A stretch of 57,149 bases of DNA from Chloroflexota bacterium (GCA_022573285.1 JACZUF010000018.1:1-57149); one strand, 5' to 3'; numbered from the stretch's first letter, positions 1-8,318 are shown. Notes: generated by a model from the sequence alone, not told the origin. Made by a program: numbers and translations.

Positions 1-1
1 G

Positions 2-103
2 GAGGTGTTTGTTCACCTCATCCTCTACGGCGGGTACATCAACTCCCGCACGGCCATGCGCGTGGCCCGGTCGGTATTCACGGAGCAGGGCCTAAGCGCG
101 TAA
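2..103 (+). CDS. Carboxymuconolactone decarboxylase family protein, C-terminal fragment
   Basis: This is the 3' end of a gene that enters from the left edge; only the last 33 codons before the TAA at 101-103 are present. The readable peptide (EVFVHLILYGGYINSRTAMR and on to VFTEQGL) resembles the last two helices of the carboxymuconolactone decarboxylase/AhpD fold, where a conserved Y-x-G-x-P/N turn is followed by an amphipathic helix ending in F-x-E-x-G. Members of this family are small oligomeric proteins acting as gamma-carboxymuconolactone decarboxylases or alkylhydroperoxidase-like enzymes. The catalytic part lies outside the window, so the reaction cannot be stated. The alpha/beta hydrolase that follows 48 bases later is on the same strand and probably co-transcribed; CMD and enol-lactone hydrolase pairs are common in aromatic catabolism. 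Confidence 0.6.
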   Translation, partial: EVFVHLILYGGYINSRTAMRVARSVFTEQGLSA

Positions 104-151
104 GCGCAACCGCCTAAATACAACCGCCTAAGCGAGGCCCGGAGTAGCAAA

Positions 152-943
152 ATGAAACTGCGCCTGGACGACGGCATAGAGCTTTTCTACACCATCGACG
201 ACTTCACCGACCCCTGGACCGAACCGCAAACGGTGGTGATGCACCACGGCATGGCCAAGAGTCACAAGATGTGGTTCGGCTGGGTGCCCATCATCGCCCG
301 GCACTACCGCGTTATCCGCTTCGACATGCGGGGCATGGGACTGTCGGACGTGTCCGGGCCGGAGCATGCCTGGACCCTGGACAGCTTCACCGACGACCTA
401 AAAGAGTTCGTCGATAAGATGGAGCTGGAGAAGTTCCACCTGATTGGCGAGACGGTGGGCGGGTCCATATCCATGAACTTCTCCGTCAACAACCAGGAGC
501 GGCTGCGGTCGCTCACCGTCTGCACCTCTCCCACCAATTTCGACTCCCACCACAAAGAGAGCGCGGAATTGATCGAGCGGGAGGGGATGAGCGTCTGGGT
601 GGAAGAGTCCATCGGGCGGCGGTTGGACCCGCAGATAGTCGACCCGGCCTACATCCGCTGGTACGCCGAGCAGATGAAGGCCACTCCGGCCCATGTGGTG
701 GCCGGCTTCCAGGCCAACGCCAGCGGGGACATCGGTCCCATGCTGAAAGATGTCCAAACGCCCATGTTGATGCTGGCGGCGGCCAACCTGCGGGAGGAGG
801 TCTTGGGGGACTTCAGGGGCGCGGCGGACCTGTTCCCCAACGGCCGCAAGGTGATCTTCCCTGGGGTGTACGGCTTCGTCCAACACATCCTGCCGGTGCC
901 CTGCGCCAGGGTTTGGCTCGACTTTGCCCAGGGCCTTGGCTAG
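152..943 (+). CDS. Alpha/beta hydrolase fold protein with Thr at the nucleophile elbow
   Basis: This 263-residue cytosolic protein has the alpha/beta hydrolase plan: an oxyanion-hole strand with HHGM at about residues 31-34, an FDMRGMGLSD segment at 58-67, and a nucleophile elbow at 99-103. The elbow reads G-E-T-V-G, so Thr101 (codon ACG at 452-454) stands where Ser, Asp or Cys is normally found. The C-terminal FVQHILPV segment could supply the catalytic His. The closest general type is the 3-oxoadipate enol-lactonase/haloperoxidase-like group, which fits the CMD-family fragment just upstream. Because the nucleophile is changed, the protein may use Thr, may be a non-hydrolytic member or may be inactive. 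Substrate is unknown. No strong ribosome-binding site is seen before the ATG at 152. Confidence 0.8.
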   Translation: MKLRLDDGIELFYTIDDFTDPWTEPQTVVMHHGMAKSHKMWFGWVPIIARHYRVIRFDMRGMGLSDVSGPEHAWTLDSFTDDLKEFVDKMELEKFHLIGETVGGSISMNFSVNNQERLRSLTVCTSPTNFDSHHKESAELIEREGMSVWVEESIGRRLDPQIVDPAYIRWYAEQMKATPAHVVAGFQANASGDIGPMLKDVQTPMLMLAAANLREEVLGDFRGAADLFPNGRKVIFPGVYGFVQHILPVPCARVWLDFAQGLG

Positions 944-975
944 CCGCCCTTAGGGATGCAACAGGCTAAAGGCCT

Positions 976-1353
976 TCAAGATAATTGCGAAGCGGAATAT
1001 CCCACCCAAACGGCCGCAAGTCCCACACAGACCTGAAGAGCAACGTTTGAAAACGCGGCCATCGCCTCGCCGTCTCTTAGCAGATCAACCGTTTCATAGC
1101 CAAAGGCTGAGAAAGTGGTGAACCCGCCCAGGACGCCAATCAACAGCAGCGCCCGTGTCTCCGGGCCAAGCAGGTTGCGATTTTCAGAGAGGCCCGCCAA
1201 CAGGCCAATGAGCAGACAACCGGTGATATTTACGGTTATGGTCCCGTATGGAAGTGAGAGAGTGGGAAAAATATCTTGTGCCCATTCGGTGACCAGATAG
1301 CGCATCACGGCGCCAAAAAACCCACCGGCCCCTACCAGTAAAATCAACAGCAC
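976..1353 (-). CDS. crcB: Fluoride ion channel CrcB/Fluc
   Basis: The protein is a 125-residue membrane protein that exports fluoride as a dual-topology dimer. Four hydrophobic segments are visible, with the family signatures T-V-N-I-x-G-C in the second segment and G-G-F-T-T-F-S in the third, which line the fluoride path and the central sodium site. The frame is open much further upstream (to 1566), but the added residues are polar and unlike the family. The GTG at 1353 follows a GGAGAG ribosome-binding site and gives the usual length of 120-130 residues. It lies alone, convergent with the hydrolase gene at 152-943. I looked upstream for a fluoride riboswitch and did not recognise one. Confidence 0.92.
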   Translation of the reverse strand: MLLILLVGAGGFFGAVMRYLVTEWAQDIFPTLSLPYGTITVNITGCLLIGLLAGLSENRNLLGPETRALLLIGVLGGFTTFSAFGYETVDLLRDGEAMAAFSNVALQVCVGLAAVWVGYSASQLS

Positions 1354-1670
1354 CCTAAGCTCTCTCCAAAACAAGCTGGCAACCGGTTTGGCCGGTCTTC
1401 TCCACAGAAGTTGACAATACCGGTGAATCCCTTCTGCCAGATTCATCTTTTCATCATATTCGTGAATGGTTACTCGGCGAACGAAACGGGTTTGGCATGA
1501 AAATATCACGCGTCCGTTCCAGTGGTGCCGAAAAGCGGCGGGTTGAGTAACCCTGGCTTGCAACACTTACGTCCGCATCATTGTCGCCACACCCATTTCG
1601 TTGACCGCCGCAAATCAGCGGAATACAATCCGGCCTGTCTGCCCACAACCCCCGGCCACGGAGTGTAACC

Positions 1671-3098
1671 ATGCCCGACGCCCTCAGCCGCTCCTACGCC
1701 CGCTTTGTCTCCTCCCTGGAATACGGCCAACTGCCGCACCAGGTGGTGGACAAACTCAAGGCCTCCATCCTTCACGCCATGGTGGTGTCCATCATCGGAG
1801 CGCAGACTCATCACGGCGAGGCGGCCATCGCGCTAATCAAAGAGGAAGAGGCCAAACCCGACGGAGCGACGATACTGGTGGACGGCACCAAGGCCACCCG
1901 CGGCGGCGCGGCCTTTGCCAACAGCAAGCTGATGCACGCCACCAACCAGACCGACTCCTACCGGATGCTGATCCACCCCGGCCCCTGCGTCATCCCCGCC
2001 GGGCTGGCCACCGCCGAGCTTTCCGGAGCATCGGGGCAGGATTTCATCACCGCCTTGGCCGCCGGCTACGAGGTGGAATCCCGCATCGCCGGCGACTTCA
2101 TTCCCACCACCCAGGCCCGGGGCTTCCGCTGCAGCCCGGTCTACGGGACCCTGGGGGCGGCCATCACCACCGGCAAACTGCTGGGCCTGAATGAAGACCA
2201 GTTGGTGACCGCCCTGGCCCTGGCCTGCACCTTCGCCGCCGGCACCACCGAAGGCCCCCGCGTAAGCGGACGCGAGATGCTGTACCACGAGCCTCAAGCC
2301 ACCCGGAGCGGCATAATGGCCGCCCTATTGGCCCGGGAGAACCTGAAGGGCTCGGAGACGTGCCTGGAGGGCGAGGCCGGTTTCTACAACGCGTTCACGG
2401 GCAATAACCGGGGCGAGTTGACCTACACATTCGTGGAGGGGCCCGGCGCCGGTCCAAACCCCACCGACCTGGCCCAAACGGTCGAGGGACTGGGCTCGCG
2501 TTGGGAACTGCTCCACGTCACTCCCAAGATCTACCCAACGGCCGGCTACAATTGCCCGGTCATCGACCTGACCGCCCGGGTCCGCGCCGATCACGACATC
2601 CCGCCGGAAGAAGTGGCAAGCATCACCATGGAGATGAACTGGCTGGAGACCACCTACCCCTCTCCCGCCTTCCCCAATCAGGACCGTTCCATGCCCGGCG
2701 TGGGCAGCACCCACTACTTCGTCGCCTACACCTGGGTGCACGGAAGTTATCCGCCGCTGCGACAGCGCGTCGACCCCGGCTTGGGCGAGGTAGACGGCGT
2801 TGGGGCCGACCAGGCGGTGACCGACCTGCAACAGAGGGTGGAGGTGACCGGCCAGAAAGACCGGGCCAACTTCGCGCCGCGGATCACCGTCCGCACCCGC
2901 TCAGGCGAGGAGTTCCACGACGAGCTCACCGGAAACGAACTGAAATGGGACTTGGCGACTGAAACCGAACACATCAGCGCCTTGTTCGGCGACCTGCCCT
3001 GGCCGCGGGCCCAACTGGACAGTCTGGTTTCCACGGTCGCCAATCTGGACCGGGAACCGTCCATCGCGGGCTTGGTCGGGACCTGCGTGCCCGCTTAG
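1671..3098 (+). CDS. MmgE/PrpD family protein
   Basis: This 475-residue protein belongs to the MmgE/PrpD superfamily, whose best-known members are 2-methylcitrate dehydratase, cis-aconitate decarboxylase and iminodisuccinate epimerase. The all-helical N-terminal domain is visible through the ANSKLMHATNQTDSY segment (about residues 83-97), the glycine-rich helix GLATAELSGASGQDFI, and the GYEVESRIA motif. The C-terminal mixed alpha/beta lid begins near residue 270, with KIYPTAGYNCPVIDL. Length is normal for the family. The true substrate is unknown: in catabolic Chloroflexota such genes occur in many copies beside SDR and hydratase genes, as here with the SDR-like gene 33 bases downstream. The ATG at 1671 is preceded by CACGGAG, a moderate ribosome-binding site. 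Confidence 0.88.
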   Translation: MPDALSRSYARFVSSLEYGQLPHQVVDKLKASILHAMVVSIIGAQTHHGEAAIALIKEEEAKPDGATILVDGTKATRGGAAFANSKLMHATNQTDSYRMLIHPGPCVIPAGLATAELSGASGQDFITALAAGYEVESRIAGDFIPTTQARGFRCSPVYGTLGAAITTGKLLGLNEDQLVTALALACTFAAGTTEGPRVSGREMLYHEPQATRSGIMAALLARENLKGSETCLEGEAGFYNAFTGNNRGELTYTFVEGPGAGPNPTDLAQTVEGLGSRWELLHVTPKIYPTAGYNCPVIDLTARVRADHDIPPEEVASITMEMNWLETTYPSPAFPNQDRSMPGVGSTHYFVAYTWVHGSYPPLRQRVDPGLGEVDGVGADQAVTDLQQRVEVTGQKDRANFAPRITVRTRSGEEFHDELTGNELKWDLATETEHISALFGDLPWPRAQLDSLVSTVANLDREPSIAGLVGTCVPA

Positions 3099-3131
3099 CT
3101 GAAACCTAGATAATCCAGGAGGCCAACGAGC

Positions 3132-3926
3132 ATGAACCTGTCACTGGAAGGAAAGATCGCCATCGTCACCGGCGGCAGCAAGGGCATCGGCCGGGCCACG
3201 GCGTTGGCGTTGGCCCAAGAGGGCGTGGACGTGGCCATCTGCGCCAGGGGCATGGATGACCTGGAGGACGCCGCCGCCGAGATTAGAGACAAGTCCGGGC
3301 GCAAGGCGCTGGCGGTGCAGGCCGACATGGGCGACCCCGAGGACATCAAGAATCTGGTCGCCACCACGGTAGCCGAGCTGGGCGGAGTGGACATCCTGGT
3401 CAACAACGCGGTGAACTCCACCGCCGCGCCCTTTATGGAGTTGGCCGACGAAGACTGGATTAACCATATCAACATCAAGGTCATGGGCTACGTGCGCTGT
3501 TCCCGTGAGGTGATTCCCCACATGCGGCACCGGGGCGGCGGCAGGATCATCAACATCGGCGGGATGGCCGCCCGTTCCGCCAATTCCCTGACCAACAGCA
3601 ACGGCGTGACCAATTCGGCGGTCTCCAACATCGCCAAGAACCTGTCGGACCAGGTCGCCCCCGACGGCATCTTGGTCAATTGCATCCATCCGGGCACCAC
3701 CAGGACGCCCCGCCAGACCATGTACCTCGAGCGTCAGGCCAAGGACGCCAACATCACGGTTGAGGAGGCCGAGCGACGGGCGGTATCCGATATACCCATC
3801 GGCCGGATGGTGGAGTCTCAAGACATCGCCGACCTGGTGCTGTTCTTGGTCTCAGACCGCGCCGGGGCCATCACCGGCCAGACCATCGCCGTCGAAGGAG
3901 GCGCGGGCCGGGGGATACACTACTAG
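3132..3926 (+). CDS. SDR-family protein lacking the catalytic Ser-Tyr-Lys
   Basis: This 264-residue Rossmann-fold protein starts with a normal SDR cofactor site (T-G-G-S-K-G-I-G, residues 13-20), has the N-N-A structural motif at 91-93 and ends with the usual G-Q-T-I-x-V-E-G-G. However, when aligned without gaps to the intact SDR at 24514-25278, the catalytic Ser is Gly144, the Tyr is Asn157 and the Lys is Asn161. It therefore probably binds NAD(P) or a ligand but cannot do classical SDR hydride transfer; a family of such variants with an N-A/N-S in place of the K motif exists. A GGAGG ribosome-binding site precedes the ATG. It probably shares a transcript with the MmgE/PrpD gene upstream. 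Confidence 0.85.
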   Translation: MNLSLEGKIAIVTGGSKGIGRATALALAQEGVDVAICARGMDDLEDAAAEIRDKSGRKALAVQADMGDPEDIKNLVATTVAELGGVDILVNNAVNSTAAPFMELADEDWINHINIKVMGYVRCSREVIPHMRHRGGGRIINIGGMAARSANSLTNSNGVTNSAVSNIAKNLSDQVAPDGILVNCIHPGTTRTPRQTMYLERQAKDANITVEEAERRAVSDIPIGRMVESQDIADLVLFLVSDRAGAITGQTIAVEGGAGRGIHY

Positions 3927-3929
3927 GTT

Positions 3930-4036
3930 CCGCTCGTGATGAGCTTGTCGAACCACCTACTATCCGCCCTTCGACAGGTCCCCCGATGTATCGGGGAAAC
4001 TCTCGACCTCCTGTCGAAGCTCAGGGTGAGTGGATG
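3930..4036. repeat. Dispersed palindromic repeat, copy 1, and leader of the 4.25 kb gene
   Basis: The first 51 bases (3930-3980) match the complement of 56621-56672 with about three differences. The element is nested: TTCGACAGG (3970-3978) pairs with CCTGTCGAA (4010-4018), and inside it CCCCGA (3981-3986) pairs with TCGGGG (3991-3996) over a TGTA loop. It sits directly behind the SDR-like gene and could act as a transcription end or processing site, but there is no U-tract. From 4037 to 4249 the sequence turns AT-richer and I see no gene, only the leader of the gene that starts near 4250. Copy 2 lies in the opposite orientation at the far end of the window. Confidence 0.8.
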
Positions 4037-4249
4037 ACCCTAACGGCAAACGGTGTGCACAGATTTTATTTTAGACAGAAGAATTCTTTGAATAACTAGT
4101 TACCCCTACGACGATGTATCAATGTAGGGTTCTTGCAGACTGGGTTCGCAGTGGCTTCTAATTTTTCTTATTAGAAATTGATCAACCTCAATGATACGAT
4201 ACAATCGTGCGAACCAAAAAGCCTGAGCCCCGCTAATGGAGGATGTGAC

Positions 4250-5275
4250 TTGAATTCTATTGACGAGTTTACTATTACGGCCCTTCTAGCCCGGGTTAAG
4301 CAGTTACAAGGCTCAGTGAGGGATGAAATCCGGAACCAGTTACGCGCTAGTTCTTCAATAGGCTTGGCCCAACCTGCTGGTATCGGAGCGGGTGACATTT
4401 CCTACCAAATAGATCTTCCAGCCGAGACAATGATTGGGGATGCTCTAAGAAGTTGGAGTCAAGACCTGGGGGGCGTAGTTGTAATTTCTGAAGGCACAGG
4501 TGTTCAAACCTATCCGAGTGGCATGAAGGCCGAGGACGCCGCATTGCGCATGCTAGTCGACCCACTGGATGGCACCAGAGAAATTATGTACAACAAGCGA
4601 AGTGCTTGGATTCTGACCGGTGTTGCCCCCAACAAGGGGAGAGACACAACCTTGTCTGATATCGAGGTAGCCGTGCAGACTGAAGTGCCAATCCTCAAAC
4701 AGAACATTGGCTCTGTGTTGTGGGCCATAAAGGGTCAAGGTGCTTTCGAGGAGCAATGGAATCTTGACGAGGACAGACTAGTGGAGTCGGCCAAACCTCT
4801 TCATCCTACGAACTCAGAGTCTGTAAGGCATGGGTTCGCCATATTCATGAATTGTTTTCCGGGAGTTCGCGTTGAAATCTCCGAAATTTCTGAAAATACA
4901 TTTCATGCGGTATTAGGGCCTGCCGAAAAAGGTAGTGCACTAGTCTTCGACGATCAATATCTCTCAACAGCCGGCCAACTTTATTTGCTGGCTTCGGGCA
5001 AATACAGATTCGTTGCTGACCTTAGGGCTTTTATGGACAGTGCTGTTCAAGATCCCGAAAAGCGCTCCGGCCTATGTTGCCATCCCTATGATCTATCTGC
5101 GTCGCTGATTGCAACAGAGGCAGGAGTAATTGTTACCGGATCCGACGATCGAGAAATAATTTATCCCTTGGATACTGAAACTGATTGCAGCTGGATCGGG
5201 TACGGAAATCAAGCGATCAAGGATGAGATGAGCGCTGCCCTACTCTTACAGCTGGATAGAGCTCAATCACAGTGA
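4250..5275 (+). CDS. Inositol-monophosphatase-like phosphatase
   Basis: A 341-residue protein of the lithium-sensitive, Mg-dependent phosphatase superfamily (inositol monophosphatase, fructose-1,6-bisphosphatase, PAP phosphatase). The metal site is visible: Glu81 in I-S-E-G-T-G, the D-P-L-D-G-T motif at 104-109, and Asp281 in P-Y-D-L-S-A-S, followed by the typical E-A-G-V-I-V. It is longer than ordinary IMPases (about 260), with an insert between residues 140 and 240. The TTG at 4250 has a perfect GGAGGA six bases upstream, whereas the in-frame ATG at 4178 has none, so the shorter start is preferred; the longer form would have 365 residues. The gene is visibly less GC-rich than its flanks and may be acquired. 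The substrate is not predictable. Confidence 0.75.
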   Translation: MNSIDEFTITALLARVKQLQGSVRDEIRNQLRASSSIGLAQPAGIGAGDISYQIDLPAETMIGDALRSWSQDLGGVVVISEGTGVQTYPSGMKAEDAALRMLVDPLDGTREIMYNKRSAWILTGVAPNKGRDTTLSDIEVAVQTEVPILKQNIGSVLWAIKGQGAFEEQWNLDEDRLVESAKPLHPTNSESVRHGFAIFMNCFPGVRVEISEISENTFHAVLGPAEKGSALVFDDQYLSTAGQLYLLASGKYRFVADLRAFMDSAVQDPEKRSGLCCHPYDLSASLIATEAGVIVTGSDDREIIYPLDTETDCSWIGYGNQAIKDEMSAALLLQLDRAQSQ

Positions 5276-5413
5276 GACCGACTGTCTACGATTGAGCACA
5301 TCTTGTGTATTGCGGTTCTTGCTCAACAAAAACATCAGCGATCCTGAAACTAGTAGGTAGTATGGCTGCCATCGAACGCCAGTCATGCTGCGTTTTGGCC
5401 GCTATCGTAGTCC

Positions 5414-5707
5414 TTATTTTTCCCCAGGGGTCCTATCCACCAGAATAGATATCGTGGCCAGGCTCACAATAAAAGGATAAGAAACCAATACCGCAGTCCA
5501 GATCAGTTCAGCATACGATCGATGTCCTGAGGCACCAACCAAAACACCTAACGCAACACCGTAGCATGGTGCCAGCAGCAAGATAATGGTGACGACCTTC
5601 CTCTGTGTCGAGAACGAGCAGGCGAACACAACCGGGGCTAAGATTAACAAAGCCAATGCCACCAGCATCATTGCGGGCGCTATATTGAGAGCATTGTCTT
5701 CGGACAT
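5414..5707 (-). CDS. Small membrane protein, unknown
   Basis: The predicted 97-residue protein has three hydrophobic segments (about residues 10-30, 37-57 and 66-88) separated by short polar turns with Arg and Lys, so it is probably an inner-membrane protein. I do not recognise a family. It is divergent from the regulator that begins at 5793, with 85 bases between the two starts, which makes control by that regulator possible. Base composition matches the AT-richer block around it. No strong ribosome-binding site is visible before the ATG at 5707, so this is a moderate call supported mainly by the regular membrane pattern. Confidence 0.5.
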   Translation of the reverse strand: MSEDNALNIAPAMMLVALALLILAPVVFACSFSTQRKVVTIILLLAPCYGVALGVLVGASGHRSYAELIWTAVLVSYPFIVSLATISILVDRTPGEK

Positions 5708-5777
5708 AGAACAATTGTATAAACTGCAAATTTCCTGTCGAGCCTTTCACGCAACGATCCGTACAGGGCGTGTAAAC

Positions 5778-5787
5778 ATCACGTGAT
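5778..5787. promoter_or_regulatory. Perfect 10-bp palindrome before the two-HTH regulator
   Basis: ATCACGTGAT is a perfect palindrome that ends five bases before the ATG of the regulator at 5793 and lies in the divergent intergenic region shared with the membrane-protein gene at 5414-5707. A site here would overlap the translation start and could serve autoregulation. A short palindrome can occur by chance, so this is a candidate operator only. Confidence 0.3.
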
Positions 5788-5792
5788 TTTGT

Positions 5793-7238
5793 ATGCAATT
5801 TGTGCGATGGAAATCTGATGAGCTTTCTTCCAAGTTGTTTTCTGCTTGGCGACGTTCCAGCCTCAAACAGTTCCAGATTGCTCAACGTCTGGGAGTCAAT
5901 AAGGTCTCAGTTAGTAATTGGATCCGGGGGAAGCGTCGACCTCCGCCTGAGTATCTTGCAGGACTATGCGGGCTACTGCGTTTAGATTTAGTTAATGCTT
6001 TCAAATTAGCTCGTCATCCCCTAGGTGCGGAAGATTTAACATGGTGGGCCGCACAAACCGGGCGAGACGTACAATTGCAGGGAAAGGACCTGAAGGATTA
6101 TTTGGCTTTTCTGGTGCGATATAGCAGTAGGTCTCAAGCGCAGATTGCTAGATCACTTGGGTGTGCACCGTCGACCATTTCCCGATGGTTAACAAAAGAT
6201 GAACTTCGGCCTGATCCAATGCGGTTGGCGGACCTCTGTTTAGAACTCAAAGGGGATTTCGTGCTCGCCTATAATCTCGCTGGATATAGCCTTGAAGGCG
6301 AGGAGTATCAGCGAATTAGAGATAGGGTCATTTTAAGGACAAGCCACGTCGATTCTTTTTCACTGCTTCAAGAACAATTGGGAACGGCACGAGTGGAATT
6401 GGCTGGAAACCATCCCGCTTTTTCGCTTGAGCAGGCCAAGAGTGTCTCCATAGCCCTGCAATCATTGGTGGAATCTGGCAAGACGGCCTTCTTACGGCTT
6501 TACTTCGAGGCTCTGGACACCTGGGCACATGCTCACACATTTTTAACTCCGTCAGAACTTCTTATACAAAAGACCAAGAGGATCTTCGCCAGCATGTCAA
6601 AGGTAGAGTCAGATCTAACCGATCGATCCCTTGTGGCTAAAATTGCTGCTCGCCAAGGTGACACTTTTCACATTGCCGCCCGCCAAACTAAAGAGGACTA
6701 CCTGAAGTTAGCTGTTCGACAGCTTCGCAAAGCAATGTCAGCAGCCATAGATCCGATAGATAAAGTCTACCCTGCTGGCCGGTCTTTGGTGCTTGACCTG
6801 GCTGTCACCGGACCCGACGATGAGTATTCTAATGCGGTTACAGAGGTATTGAGGCTGACAGATTCCGATAAACTGCCGGCACAGATCAAGTCCACGCTAG
6901 CGGAGGGTATTGGTAGATCCTATGCGATGCGCAACAGCAAATCTTCGAATCCTAATTACCGCATCTTGGCAGAGGAACAACTAAATATCGCCGATACGAA
7001 TATGAAAGAAGCAACGTCAAGCGGTGGAGGATTCGAGGAGTTCGACCTCAGAATAGAAAGGGCACGATTGGACTACGAACGGTTGGGGCTGAATTGTGAT
7101 ATGTCGCCAGATGAGCGAATCCAGGCCGCCCGAGCACTGTCTAAGCGCGCTGAGGAAATGGGAGACCAGCGCCTAAAAAGCGAGCAAGAATCCATAGCAT
7201 CCGATTACGAAAGCGATCTCTACGGGCATGAGGATTAA
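5793..7238 (+). CDS. Regulator with two tandem helix-turn-helix modules and a helical C-terminal region
   Basis: The 481-residue protein begins with two related modules of about 85 residues. Module 1 has Q-I-A-Q-R-L-G-V-N-K-V-S-V-S-N-W (about 28-43) and module 2 has Q-I-A-R-S-L-G-C-A-P-S-T-I-S-R-W (about 117-132); each is followed by R-P-x-P, L-x-x-L-C and F-x-L-A-x-x-L-A, as in XRE-type DNA-binding domains with a covering helix. From about residue 190 to the end it is alpha-helical without a recognised domain; repeated A-x-x-L patterns could be TPR-like. A DNA-binding regulator of the surrounding block is likely. The ATG at 5793 has no ribosome-binding site, so it may be leaderless; a GTG lies at 5802. 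Base composition is AT-richer than the flanks. Confidence 0.7.
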   Translation: MQFVRWKSDELSSKLFSAWRRSSLKQFQIAQRLGVNKVSVSNWIRGKRRPPPEYLAGLCGLLRLDLVNAFKLARHPLGAEDLTWWAAQTGRDVQLQGKDLKDYLAFLVRYSSRSQAQIARSLGCAPSTISRWLTKDELRPDPMRLADLCLELKGDFVLAYNLAGYSLEGEEYQRIRDRVILRTSHVDSFSLLQEQLGTARVELAGNHPAFSLEQAKSVSIALQSLVESGKTAFLRLYFEALDTWAHAHTFLTPSELLIQKTKRIFASMSKVESDLTDRSLVAKIAARQGDTFHIAARQTKEDYLKLAVRQLRKAMSAAIDPIDKVYPAGRSLVLDLAVTGPDDEYSNAVTEVLRLTDSDKLPAQIKSTLAEGIGRSYAMRNSKSSNPNYRILAEEQLNIADTNMKEATSSGGGFEEFDLRIERARLDYERLGLNCDMSPDERIQAARALSKRAEEMGDQRLKSEQESIASDYESDLYGHED

Positions 7239-7379
7239 ATTGGCAGACATCGAAGTCCTGTGAGTCCTTAAGATACCCATAGCGGCATTTCCAAAAGTCG
7301 GCACTAGAATATATTTAGCGTCCATCGCCCCCTGTGCCTTTCATACCGTCGAGACGGCGAGACACAAGGAAATTATTTG

Positions 7380-8318
7380 ATGCTTAACCTGGCCAACGGG
7401 CCCGGACGGGTCTCTCTGGCGCTCAACCTCCGGATATTTACCCTTTTGACGCCAATGTTGCTATTGCTGGCGGCGGCATGCTCCTCGGGCTCGGACGACC
7501 CGATCATCTCCAGCGAGCAACAGGCCGGCGGACCGGATTTCTCCGCCATCATCGTTACCACCGACATGGCCGTTGGCCACAACCGCCTTCTGTTCGGCAT
7601 CATCGACCGGGACGGGATGCCGGTGGCAGGGGATAGTTCAGAGGTAAGGGCGTTTTTGCTGGTCCCCAACGAAGATACACGGGAGCTCAAATTCTCGCTT
7701 GCGGCCAGGTTTGTAAGTTGGCCCACCGCGGGACAGGGCGTGTTCGTCGCGGATATGGACCTGGATACCGCCGGGTCCTATGAGATTGACGTAAATTTCA
7801 CTTCCAATGACGGCGCCCCAGTTTTCGCCCAGGCCAGATTCATCCTTAAAGAGATCCCCAGCACACCGGCCATTGGGTCCCCGGCCCCGGCCAGCGTGAC
7901 TCACACTGCGGCCAGAGCGGACGACATCTCCCACATCACCAGCTCACTTGAACCCGACCTCGACCTGTATGAGTATTCCATTCATGAGGCGTTGCAGCAG
8001 GGAAAGCCATTGGTGGTCGTATTCGCCACCCCGGCCTTTTGCGTCAGCGCCACCTGCGGGCCCCAGGTGGGAGAACTGAGCAAGGTCAAAGAAAAGCTGG
8101 GAGACCGGGCCAACTATATCCACGTGGAGGTCTTTGAAAACCCCCACCTGTTGGAAGGGGCCAGACCCGCCGGCGGACTGGTGGCCGCCGTGGACGAGTG
8201 GGGCCTGCCCACCGAGCCGTGGACATTCATCATCGACCGTCAGGGCCTCGTGTACGCCAAATTCGAGCAATTCACGACGGCCGGTCAGATAGAGGCGAAA
8301 CTTCTGGAGCTTCTTTAA
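7380..8318 (+). CDS. Lipoprotein with N-terminal beta domain and thioredoxin-like C-terminal domain
   Basis: This is a 312-residue exported lipoprotein. A hydrophobic signal peptide ends in the lipobox L-A-A-A-C-S at about residue 34. Residues 50-160 look like an immunoglobulin-like beta domain (alternating hydrophobic strands, with a G-S-Y-E-I-D-V-N-F strand typical of such folds). Residues 190-312 resemble a thioredoxin fold: P-L-V-V-V-F-A-T-P-A-F-C, then a second Cys (C-V-S-A-T-C), the cis-Pro region T-E-P-W-T-F-I-I-D and a final helix. The two Cys are four residues apart, not the C-x-x-C of thioredoxin. An extracytoplasmic redox role is possible, perhaps in electron transport given the heme and oxidase genes nearby. 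An AAGGA site lies nine bases before the ATG. Confidence 0.75.
   Translation: MLNLANGPGRVSLALNLRIFTLLTPMLLLLAAACSSGSDDPIISSEQQAGGPDFSAIIVTTDMAVGHNRLLFGIIDRDGMPVAGDSSEVRAFLLVPNEDTRELKFSLAARFVSWPTAGQGVFVADMDLDTAGSYEIDVNFTSNDGAPVFAQARFILKEIPSTPAIGSPAPASVTHTAARADDISHITSSLEPDLDLYEYSIHEALQQGKPLVVVFATPAFCVSATCGPQVGELSKVKEKLGDRANYIHVEVFENPHLLEGARPAGGLVAAVDEWGLPTEPWTFIIDRQGLVYAKFEQFTTAGQIEAKLLELL

Noticed and set aside
1354-1500. Possible fluoride riboswitch before crcB
   Set aside because: The conserved pseudoknot bases of the crcB motif are not evident.
976-1566. A 196-residue form of the fluoride channel
   Set aside because: The extra N-terminal residues are polar and unlike the family; the GTG at 1353 has a good ribosome-binding site and gives the right length.
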